From Bin87 sp965207585 (lineage in GTDB: Bacteria; Chloroflexota; Dehalococcoidia; Lucifugimonadales; UBA3495), in contig CBDBMT010000003.1 of the NCBI GenBank assembly GCA_965207585.1, positions 186,001 through 250,000 on the forward strand: DNA of 64,000 bases, written 5' to 3'. The notes beneath the pieces are model-generated. The model did not search any database. It was not told where the DNA came from and saw nothing but the letters and a program-made list of their open reading frames with translations. Made by a program: the position numbers and the translations under genes. This document shows, in pieces, positions 50,651 through 57,950 of this stretch. How positions within the stretch are numbered: the first letter of the stretch is position 1; every line of letters begins with the position of its first letter.

Positions 50651-52195
50651 CTAACTCCCCGCTTTGATGAACTCAGCCGCGCGCTCGGCCATCATTATGA
50701 TGGTGGCGTTGGTGTTGGCCCGGACAATGTCCGGCATGATCGAGGCATCGACCACCCGCAGGTTTTGCAGGCCGTGCACGTTGCAATACTGGTCCACCAC
50801 GGCTGTGGGATCTGCCGCCGGCCCCATCTTGCAAGTGACCGACGTGTGACCGGCGATGCCCGCGTTCTGTTGCAGCCAGGCGTCCAGGGAGACGTCGTCG
50901 GCCAGGTCCGCATCGGTGGGCGACAGGCGTTCCGCCAGCAGGTCCTCGAAAGCCGGATGCTCGAAAATCGTCACGGTGCGGCGCACGGCCTCCCGGAACC
51001 GCGCGGTGTCCCTGGGATCAGACAGGAACCGAAAGTCCAGATCCGGTTGGACCGATACGTCAGCGGACACCAGCGTCAGCAGGCCCTCGCTGTAGGGGTA
51101 TTCCAGTCGGCATCCCACGCGGATGTTGGGCGCTTCCCGGCTCTCAGGATACGACGTCGTGGGCTGGACCTGGATGTCGTTGCGGTCGGATGACCCCGCG
51201 GCCGTGAACCGCAGCCCCACCTGGTTGCGGGGCGCGTCGGAATCCAGGTGGTGGTCGGGCTGGGAACGGAACACGATGGACACCGACGGGTGGTTTTTCA
51301 TGCTGCGCCCGACTCCGGGCAACTCGTGGATCGGCTCGATGCCCAGCGGGCGCAACTGTTCGGACGCGCCAACTCCCGAGAGGAGCAGCAGCTGTGGCGA
51401 TGCGATTGCGCCAGCCGCTAGAATGATTTCCTCCCCTTCGACAACGAACGTCTCATCGCCGCTCTCAACCTCCACGCCAACCGCTCGTGGTGAGCCTGTC
51501 AAACCATGGTCAAATACGATGCGCCGAGCCGCAACGTTGGCCCGGATGGTCAAGTTCAGCCGGTGTCGGCAGGCGTCCAGATACGTGATGGCGGTGCTCA
51601 TGCGCACGCCGCCGGGGTTGTTCAGCGGCATTGCGCCGACGCCGGTGGCGTCGGGATGGTTCATGTCCGGGTCGTCCGGGAAGCCGGCGTCCCGGCACGC
51701 TTGGTAGAACGCCGCCTGTAGCGGCAGCCAAGTCTCGCTGGGGTGTCTCCAAACGGGGATCGGCCCGCCGGACCCGTGGAAGTCGTCTCTGATGTCGGCG
51801 TCGTTTTCCAGCCGGCGGAAGTGGGGCAGCGTTTTCTGGTAGCTCCACTCGTTGTTGCCCGCTGCCGCCCAGCCGTCGAAGTCCTCCGGGGCTCCCCGCA
51901 GCAGGATCTGGTGGTTGATGGCGCTGCTCCCGCCGGTGACTTTGCCGCGAGCCACATGCAGCGAACCCGCCTGCTGCGCGGTGGACCTACCCACCAGGGA
52001 CCAGTTATGGGCCGCCCCTTCCTCGGACGCCGCCTGGTTCATGTCGTATTTCAGCTCGTCGGGCAGCTGGTCCGGGCCGGGGTAATCGGGGCCGGCTTCC
52101 AGCAGCAGCACCGATCGGCTGGAATCTTCCGATAGCCGGTTGGCCAGCACGCAGCCCGCCGACCCGGCACCTACGATGATCACGTCGTATTTCAT
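50651..52195 (-). CDS. GMC family oxidoreductase (choline dehydrogenase-like)
   Basis: A 514-residue FAD enzyme. The N-terminal YDVIIVGAGSAGCVLANRLSE is the nucleotide-binding Rossmann motif, HVARGKVTGGSSAINHQI is GMC signature 1, and GEEIILAAGAIASPQLLLLSGVG is signature 2. The C-terminal half contains the catalytic His region (NAGIAGHTSVTCKMG) and the conserved IVRANTNATIIMMAERAAE. GMC enzymes oxidise primary alcohols, choline or sugar alcohols using O2 or a quinone. The ATG at 52195 follows GGAGG about 10 bases; a longer frame upstream is not supported. It is upstream of nothing obvious and ends next to a small repeat at the amidohydrolase. Confidence 0.93.
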   Translation of the reverse strand: MKYDVIIVGAGSAGCVLANRLSEDSSRSVLLLEAGPDYPGPDQLPDELKYDMNQAASEEGAAHNWSLVGRSTAQQAGSLHVARGKVTGGSSAINHQILLRGAPEDFDGWAAAGNNEWSYQKTLPHFRRLENDADIRDDFHGSGGPIPVWRHPSETWLPLQAAFYQACRDAGFPDDPDMNHPDATGVGAMPLNNPGGVRMSTAITYLDACRHRLNLTIRANVAARRIVFDHGLTGSPRAVGVEVESGDETFVVEGEEIILAAGAIASPQLLLLSGVGASEQLRPLGIEPIHELPGVGRSMKNHPSVSIVFRSQPDHHLDSDAPRNQVGLRFTAAGSSDRNDIQVQPTTSYPESREAPNIRVGCRLEYPYSEGLLTLVSADVSVQPDLDFRFLSDPRDTARFREAVRRTVTIFEHPAFEDLLAERLSPTDADLADDVSLDAWLQQNAGIAGHTSVTCKMGPAADPTAVVDQYCNVHGLQNLRVVDASIMPDIVRANTNATIIMMAERAAEFIKAGS

Positions 52196-52258
52196 ACGGC
52201 GATGGCCTCCGCTTCGATCCACTGGATTCCCGCTTTCACGGGAATGACGAATGTAAAG

Positions 52259-52418
52259 CTACGCCTCGATGCGGGTAGCGTTCCGTTTTAAGTGGTTTGG
52301 TTGATAATCCGTCACTCCAGCGAAAGCCGGAGTCCAGAAAACGCTACTGGATTCCGGCTTTCGCCGGAATGACGGCAAAGTTAGACCACCTAAATTGCAA
52401 CGCTACGTTTCGATGCGG
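52259..52418. mobile_element. Small MITE inserted at the 3' end of the amidohydrolase gene
   Basis: The element (about 52275-52409) has imperfect tips GTAGCGTT and, reversed, GTAGCGTTGC, and holds the shared CCGGCTTTCGCCGG hairpin. The 9-bp TCGATGCGG appears on both sides (52266-52274 and 52410-52418), and the left flank keeps a duplicated end of the amidohydrolase coding sequence, so the insertion happened at its stop codon. The TAG stop used by the gene today lies in the element tip. Confidence 0.6.
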
Positions 52419-53419
52419 TACACCCGCACCGCGGTGTCGTGAAGCAGGTTTGCCCGCTCGCCGGCGCTGTAGCTCCGGGAAAGACGCTTGAACGCGTTGT
52501 ACATCACGTTGTACGAGAAGGAGACCTTGTCAGGCGGGAAGTTGCTCTCGAACATGCAGCGATCCGGGCCGAACTGCTCAATGCAGTGGGTCATCCACGG
52601 GGCCATGGCCTCGGCCAATTCCTCGGATCCGATGGGCTCGGCGCGCGCGGGCCAGTCAAAGCCCCAGCGCGGCATGCCCAGGCCCCCCAGCTTGCAGGTG
52701 ACGTTAGGGCATTCCGCTACGGCGCTGATGCCCTCCCGCCAGGCCGGTATGACCTCATCATCCTTGCCGGCGTAGATGCCGGTGCGGCTGACTCCGCCCA
52801 CGTGGTTGAGGATTATCGACACCTCGGGCACCGCCCGCGCGAACTCGGCGAGCTCGTTCAACTGGGGGAAGGACAGCATCACGTCCAGCGACAGTCCCAT
52901 GCGGGCCAACGTCCGGGCGCCGGTCCGGAAGGTCTCGTTGGACATGATCCCCTGGGTTTCGCGGTTTTCGATCAGCGGGTCCGGGCTCCAGGTGACGTTG
53001 TGCCGGATTCCCTTGAAACGGTTGGGGCTTGCCGCCTGCAACGCTTCCAGCACCCGGGCAACATCCTCACCGAGCTTGAGGTCAGCGTGGCCCACGATGG
53101 CGGCCGCGGCCCGGGCCTCGCCGTAAGTGCCGCTGGCGCTGGCGGCGGCCAGGCCCTGCACGAATTCCACCTCGCCCACCGGCTGCAACTCCACCGGCCC
53201 GTCGGCGCGGTACATCGACCTCGCCTCCACGAAAACGGTGGACCGGACGTTGTGCCCCGAATCGAGGTCGGCCATCAGCTCGTGGAGCAGATAGCGTTGG
53301 TAAGGGATGCTCTGCAAACGCCGGTCCCAGAAGTGGTGGTGCGGGTCGCACAGCGGGATGTCGGGCTCTATCGGGTCTTCCTGAGTCAGGGCCAGCCAGT
53401 CATTGTCTCCAAAAGGCAC
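52403..53419 (-). CDS. Amidohydrolase family protein (2-pyrone-4,6-dicarboxylate hydrolase-like)
   Basis: A 338-residue TIM-barrel metal hydrolase of the amidohydrolase-2 branch. The N-terminal IPLCDPHHHFWDRR supplies the first metal-binding H-x-H, VRSTVFVEARSMY the next strand, and the late region FGPDRCMFESNFPPDKVSFS the conserved Asp-like and Pro segment. Members hydrolyse or decarboxylate small rings and lactones. The gene overlaps the tip of a MITE at its stop codon (52403-52405). It is on the minus strand between the GMC gene and the ion channel gene; no operon partner is evident. Confidence 0.88.
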   Translation of the reverse strand: MPFGDNDWLALTQEDPIEPDIPLCDPHHHFWDRRLQSIPYQRYLLHELMADLDSGHNVRSTVFVEARSMYRADGPVELQPVGEVEFVQGLAAASASGTYGEARAAAAIVGHADLKLGEDVARVLEALQAASPNRFKGIRHNVTWSPDPLIENRETQGIMSNETFRTGARTLARMGLSLDVMLSFPQLNELAEFARAVPEVSIILNHVGGVSRTGIYAGKDDEVIPAWREGISAVAECPNVTCKLGGLGMPRWGFDWPARAEPIGSEELAEAMAPWMTHCIEQFGPDRCMFESNFPPDKVSFSYNVMYNAFKRLSRSYSAGERANLLHDTAVRVYRIET

Positions 53420-53501
53420 GTCACTCCCTCCATCTCCGGGTGGTTCGGGCCAATGATACCACCCGCGCGGCGCGGCGCGGGTTGGTCAGTGTCCACCGAT
53501 G

Positions 53502-54332
53502 CTAGCGACGGCGCTCGCCCTCGTCATCGTCCGCGTTCAACCGCTCTTCCAGGCGCTTGAGCGTCTCCTGGGTTGCCCGCAACTCGCGCACTATGTCCTG
53601 ATGCGAGACCGGCTCGAGTCCCTCTTGCAGCTGACTTCGCTTGGTGTCGTCCAGGCTGTTGATGATGATGGCGATGAACAGATTAATCACCACGAACGTG
53701 CCCACCACAACGAAGCTGACGAAATAGATCCACGCCCACGGGTGATGCTCCATGGCGGCGTTCATGATCTGAGTCCAGTTGTCCAGGGTGGTGATGTTGA
53801 ACAGGGTCAGCAGGGATCTGCCCAGGGTGCCCCAGTGTTCCGGATCATGTTCGTGGAACAGCTGGTGCCCCATGATGGCGTAGATGTAGGCCACGATGCT
53901 CATCAGCATCATGACGTGGCCCACGCTGGGGATGGAGCGCACCAGCGCCGCCACAATCAGCCGCAGGTCCCGGATGGCTGAAATCAGGCGCACGACGCGC
54001 AGCAGCCGCGCCAGCCGGGCGATCATGGCGAACTGGCCGGTGGCCGGCACTAGCGCGAAAACGATAATCGAGAAGTCGAAAACGTTCCAACCGTCGCGGA
54101 AGTACCGCTGAGGCCGGGGCCACAGCGCCAGCATCTTGAGGGCCGCCTCAACGATGAATACTCCCAGGGCGATGTCGTTGCCCAGGTACAGCCAGTCGCC
54201 GTAAAGCCGACTGATGGTGGATGAAGTCTCCAGCCCCAGTATGATGCCGTTGACGATGATAACGGCGATGATGAAATACTCGAACCAGTTGGAGCTGACC
54301 AGGCCGGCCGAGATTTTGACCAGTTGATTCAT
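53502..54332 (-). CDS. Voltage-gated cation channel (NaChBac-like single-domain)
   Basis: A 276-residue channel subunit with six membrane segments. S4 shows regularly spaced arginines (R106, R109, R112, R115, then R121 and R124), the voltage sensor. The pore loop gives TTLDNWTQ with the filter T182-L183-D184-N185-W186, close to the TLESW of sodium channels but with Asp-Asn in place of Glu-Ser, so selectivity may be altered toward calcium or mixed cations. The C-terminal 30 residues (QDIVRELRATQETLKRLEERL) form a coiled coil, expected to tetramerise. The ATG at 54332 lacks a strong ribosome binding site. It stands between the amidohydrolase and pyrE genes, transcribed away from both in practice. 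Confidence 0.9.
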   Translation of the reverse strand: MNQLVKISAGLVSSNWFEYFIIAVIIVNGIILGLETSSTISRLYGDWLYLGNDIALGVFIVEAALKMLALWPRPQRYFRDGWNVFDFSIIVFALVPATGQFAMIARLARLLRVVRLISAIRDLRLIVAALVRSIPSVGHVMMLMSIVAYIYAIMGHQLFHEHDPEHWGTLGRSLLTLFNITTLDNWTQIMNAAMEHHPWAWIYFVSFVVVGTFVVINLFIAIIINSLDDTKRSQLQEGLEPVSHQDIVRELRATQETLKRLEERLNADDDEGERRR

Positions 54333-54419
54333 GGAACCACGCTGCGATATTGGGCGAGCAAGGATATCCTGGGGCAAGGCGCCCAAGTCTTCACACCTTC
54401 CCCGACGAGACCCCAAAGG

Positions 54420-54949
54420 TCAACCGGAGGGCAGTATGGGCTCGCCGTCTTCGATCCTCAGCACGAATCGATAGTCGTAGCCCAGATCCCGAATGCGCTG
54501 GCCGCCGTTTCCCCGGTCGAACACGGCCACAGCCTGCCCGACCACCGAGCCCGCTGCCTCCACGGCCTGGATGCACCGGATGATCGAATCGCCCGTGTAG
54601 CACGTGTCGTCCAAGATGGCGACCTGGCGTTTGAGATTGCCTTCGATACGATTGAGCATGCCGTAGCTCTTTGCATCGGCCCGCACGTAGAAACCGGTGC
54701 GCGGCACGCCGGACTGATGCACCACCGCCGTAACCACGGGAATGGCCGCTGTAGCCGGCCCGCCGACGCAGCGCACATCATCTGCGAGCATGTCGCCAAT
54801 GATGCGCCCGGCCAGGATGCCGCCCTCTGGAGTGAGCATGAAGCGCGCCCGTTGACATACCAGTCGGTGGTCTGGCCATCCTCCAGCGCAAAACGCCCAC
54901 GATGGATATGCGGCCGCACCAGTTCGGCCATGTATTGCAGGTCATCCAT
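54420..54949 (-). pseudogene. pyrE: Orotate phosphoribosyltransferase (pyrE), frameshifted
   Basis: The start codon at 54949 (GGAG upstream) opens MDDLQYMAELVRPHIHRGRF and DWYVNGR; after about codon 36 the frame fails, and the next frame carries FMLTPEGGILAGRIIGDMLAD, the phosphoribosyl-pyrophosphate motif VAILDDTCYTGDSII and the C-terminal half. The change occurs at a GC-repeat near 54841-54850, consistent with one missing base. The full protein would be about 176 residues and make orotidine 5'-phosphate for pyrimidine synthesis. It is either a sequence error or a decayed gene; a second pyrE elsewhere would be expected if it is dead. Confidence 0.75.
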
Positions 54950-55012
54950 GAGAACTCCGCGCGCGCATTGTAAACGATCAGAAGCGGAACCGGCAGATGT
55001 ACTGCGAGTCCC

Positions 55013-55034
55013 GTGCATGATCGTGATCATGCAC
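55013..55034. promoter_or_regulatory. 22-bp perfect palindrome upstream of pyrE
   Basis: GTGCATGATC and its exact complement are separated by two bases, a perfect 10-bp inverted repeat. It lies 64 bases before the pyrE start codon and could be an operator. Nearby AT-rich bases hold a TACAAT on the minus strand (54967-54972), the likely pyrE -10. Confidence 0.45.
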
Positions 55035-55235
55035 ACTTATCACATGAGGTTCCAAATATAGTTGCTTAGCAATATATTTATGAGATACTCGTGACACAGT
55101 CCCGCACCTTTTCAAGGTTAATCCGCCATTCCCGCGCTGCGCTCGCGGTAGGGCGCCGGCCCAGAACCTGACAGTTGAGTTGCGGCCCGTCCGCGCACGA
55201 CTGCCGGGATGTGTTACACGTTCGTTACCTAAGCG

Positions 55236-55292
55236 AAATACATCCGCAATATGTATTTGAAACGGCGGATTTATATGGTAGGATGCATCCGC
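55236..55292 (+). promoter_or_regulatory. Promoter and operator of the sensor-regulator gene
   Basis: TTGAAA (55257-55262) and TAGGAT (55279-55284) with a 16-base spacer, preceded by TGG, form an extended-type promoter. A perfect 23-bp inverted repeat AAATACAT-N7-ATGTATTT (55236-55258) overlaps the -35 box, and GCGGAT...ATCCGC (55265-55292) surrounds the -10. Together these suggest an operator directly controlling the downstream gene. The remaining leader (55293-55422) is GC-rich, with small hairpins but no identified riboswitch. The rest of 55035-55235 shows nothing further. Confidence 0.55.
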
Positions 55293-55422
55293 GTAGCCGA
55301 CCACTCCACGGCTCACCCGTGAGGGAAGCAAAAGACTCCCTCGTTCGCGGGTCGCCCAAAAACTGTGCGGTTCGACTGCTTCCGTGCGCCCGCGAGACCC
55401 ACTCTCCATACTCTTACGGACC

Positions 55423-57822
55423 ATGATGCCTTCACACATATCGACCGATGCCTTGACGGAAGCTGACCCGACCCGGCGTGATGATCAGGGAAACGTAAAC
55501 AGATACACCGATCTGGATACCGCGTGCCTGCGCATATCGGAAAGCCTGGAAACTGAAACCGTACTGCAGGGTGTCATCGATAACGCGCGTTGGCTGACCA
55601 ACGCTCGATATGGAGTGCTTCTGGCGTTCACTGGATCCGGAGAAGTCGAGAACATATTCACCTCCGGCACGACCGCGGGAGAATTCGACCGCGTTCAGAC
55701 CCCGCCGCAAGGGAAGGGGCTGCTGGGCTACCTGAACGAAGTCCAGGGACCCTTGCGGGTGGCCGACATTGCCAGCCACCCCAAGTCGGCCGGTCTGCCC
55801 GACGGACACCCGCCGATGCGGGCTTTTCTGGGTATGCCCATCCGCCGCGACGGCATCCACCTGGGCAACATCTACCTGGCGGAAGCGGAACGTGGGGAAG
55901 AGTTCACTTCCGATGACGAAGACATCATCGTGCGTTTCGCCGCTCACGCGGGCAACGCGATCTCCAACGCACGCAAGTTCGAAGCCGAGCGGCGCATCAA
56001 GACCGACCTGAAGGCGCTGGTCGATATCTCTCCCATCGCCGTGCTCGTGTTCGATGCCAAGACCGGCATGTTGCTCGCCGCCAACCGGGAAAACCAGCGG
56101 ATGGTGGAAGGTCTGCGCTTGCCCGGAGGATCGTGGGAACGCATGCCGGAAGTAGTTTCTTTTCGGCGAGCCGATGGTCGGGAACTCCCGTTCAGTGATC
56201 TGCCATCCACCCGGGTGATGCGGAGCGGAGAAACGGTGCGCGCCGAAGAAATCGAGATCTGCCTCCCCAGCGGGAGAGCCGTCACCGCATTGGTCAATGC
56301 GGCTCCGATCTATTCTGACCGGGGTGAGATCGTGTCCGTGGTGGTGGCCATGCAGGACATGACCCCTCATTATGATGCGGAGCGGATGCGAGCGGCGTTG
56401 CTCGGGTTGGTGAGCCAAGAATTGCGGACGCCCTTGAGCGCGATTAAGGGATCCATCGTCGCACTGTCGGACATCGTCAGTTCTGCCAACTCAACCGAGC
56501 CGTTGCATCTGCTGCAAATCATCGACCATCAGGCCGACGTGATGCGCTCCCAAATCAACCGCCTTACCGACCTCTCCGACCTGGAGTTCGGGACGCTGCA
56601 GATTAATCTGGAACCAACCGACGTGAAAACCCTGGTATCCGGGGCGATAAGGGAGTTCGAGCGGAATCATCCCGGCCAGGAGTTTTTGCAGGACATTCCC
56701 TCGGACCTGCCCAACGTAATGATGGACGCGCAGCGTATCGACCATGTGTTGCGGGACCTGTTCGCCCACTGTTTCAAGCACTATTCGGAAACTGACGCCA
56801 TAAAGGTGAGCGCTCGGCGCCGGGACCTTCACGTGGTCTTTACTATATCAACCCACATGGACTGTACCCATTCCCATCAACCACCGCAGGTATTCAAGCG
56901 TTTGCTGGAGGGGCATCCGGAGCGGGCAAAGGATAATCTGGAGGGAGATGGGCTCGCCCTGACCATCAGCAAAGGCATCGTCAACGCGCATGGAGGCCGG
57001 CTCCAGGCCAAGCGCGGCGAAGCCAACCACGGCATGGAGTTTACCTTTACGATCCCCATCGCCGACGACGCGGATGACTCCGACCCATCGACCTTTGACC
57101 ACCAAGCCGAACCCAGCGGCCGCTCGGTAGGCGAGAAGCCTCGGATCCTGCTGGTCGTCGACGACCCGCACATCCTGGGCATCACGCGCCGCACGCTGTC
57201 CCGCGCCGACTACACCCCATTGGCGTCCTTTGACCTCGATGATATTGAGCAGTTGGTAGCATCCGAAAACCCGGACCTTGTGCTGTTCGACCTGTCAAAC
57301 TCGGAACCAAAAGAGTTTGAAGTGCTGGACCGGATCGTCAACTCCTACCGTGTGCCGACGATTGCGATCCTGGACCCGGGAGACGAAGCCGGTGCGATAT
57401 TGGCGTACGATAAAGGCGCCGACGGTTACATCGTAAAGCCGTTCTCGCCCACCGAACTCCTGGCGAGGATCAGGGCCTCGCTGCGACGAAAAGCGCTGTC
57501 CCATCGGAACGACCCCCATGAGGCATACGCGCTGGGAAACTTGAGAATAGACTACACGTCCCACGTCGTAACGGTTGCCGGCCAACCGGCGCAGTTGACC
57601 GCGACGGAGTACAAGCTGCTGCACGAACTCTCAAACGGCGCCGGTCGCGTTATGACCCAGGACGAGTTGCTGCACCGGGTCTGGGGGCCGGAGTACGTCG
57701 GGGAATCTCAGTTGCTGAGGGCCTACGTGAAGACCCTGCGACAAAAGCTCGGGGACAACGCCCGGAAGCCGTCCTATATCTTCACGGAGTACGGCATCGG
57801 TTACCGGATGGCGAAGCCGTAG
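55423..57822 (+). CDS. One-polypeptide regulator: GAF, PAS, degenerate histidine kinase, receiver, OmpR-type winged helix
   Basis: A 799-residue protein. A GAF-type sensor domain covers about 30-190 (LRVADIASHPKSAG), a PAS-like domain 205-325 (ISPIAVLVFDAKTGMLLAANR), a histidine-kinase dimerisation helix near 330 (LVSQELRTPLSAIKGSI) and a catalytic domain to about 550. The phosphoacceptor His is replaced by Gln332, and ATP-binding boxes are weak (no DxGxG; a GDGLALTISKGI remains). Residues 572-690 form a receiver with Asp623 (VLFDLSNS) and Lys in YIVKPFS, and 700-795 an OmpR-type winged helix (LTATEYKLLHEL, RAYVKTLRQKLG). It therefore probably senses without autophosphorylation and binds DNA directly. 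Promoter upstream with an operator. Confidence 0.88.
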   Translation: MMPSHISTDALTEADPTRRDDQGNVNRYTDLDTACLRISESLETETVLQGVIDNARWLTNARYGVLLAFTGSGEVENIFTSGTTAGEFDRVQTPPQGKGLLGYLNEVQGPLRVADIASHPKSAGLPDGHPPMRAFLGMPIRRDGIHLGNIYLAEAERGEEFTSDDEDIIVRFAAHAGNAISNARKFEAERRIKTDLKALVDISPIAVLVFDAKTGMLLAANRENQRMVEGLRLPGGSWERMPEVVSFRRADGRELPFSDLPSTRVMRSGETVRAEEIEICLPSGRAVTALVNAAPIYSDRGEIVSVVVAMQDMTPHYDAERMRAALLGLVSQELRTPLSAIKGSIVALSDIVSSANSTEPLHLLQIIDHQADVMRSQINRLTDLSDLEFGTLQINLEPTDVKTLVSGAIREFERNHPGQEFLQDIPSDLPNVMMDAQRIDHVLRDLFAHCFKHYSETDAIKVSARRRDLHVVFTISTHMDCTHSHQPPQVFKRLLEGHPERAKDNLEGDGLALTISKGIVNAHGGRLQAKRGEANHGMEFTFTIPIADDADDSDPSTFDHQAEPSGRSVGEKPRILLVVDDPHILGITRRTLSRADYTPLASFDLDDIEQLVASENPDLVLFDLSNSEPKEFEVLDRIVNSYRVPTIAILDPGDEAGAILAYDKGADGYIVKPFSPTELLARIRASLRRKALSHRNDPHEAYALGNLRIDYTSHVVTVAGQPAQLTATEYKLLHELSNGAGRVMTQDELLHRVWGPEYVGESQLLRAYVKTLRQKLGDNARKPSYIFTEYGIGYRMAKP

Positions 57823-57890
57823 GCCAGGTTCTCCCGCAAACTGGGCGCCACAGCTGCATCGACCAACGGCCGCACCCAGGGTATGCGATC

Positions 57891-57926
57891 AAAAAGACGG
57901 CGCCGGTAAGGTTTCCCGGCGCCGTC
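57891..57926 (-). terminator. Rho-independent terminator (minus strand)
   Basis: An 11-bp stem (GACGGCGCCGG with CCGGCGCCGTC) on the minus strand is followed by TTTTTGATC. It lies 25 bp beyond the stop codon of the gamma-glutamyltransferase gene. For the plus-strand regulator gene the downstream T-run is weak. Confidence 0.8.
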
Positions 57927-57950
57927 CGGTCTTGTTCCGTCAGCCGCAGG

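Noticed and set aside
55293..55422. c-di-GMP riboswitch in the sensor-regulator leader
   Set aside because: A short GCAAAAGAC stretch resembles part of the aptamer, but the second stem and receptor motifs are missing.
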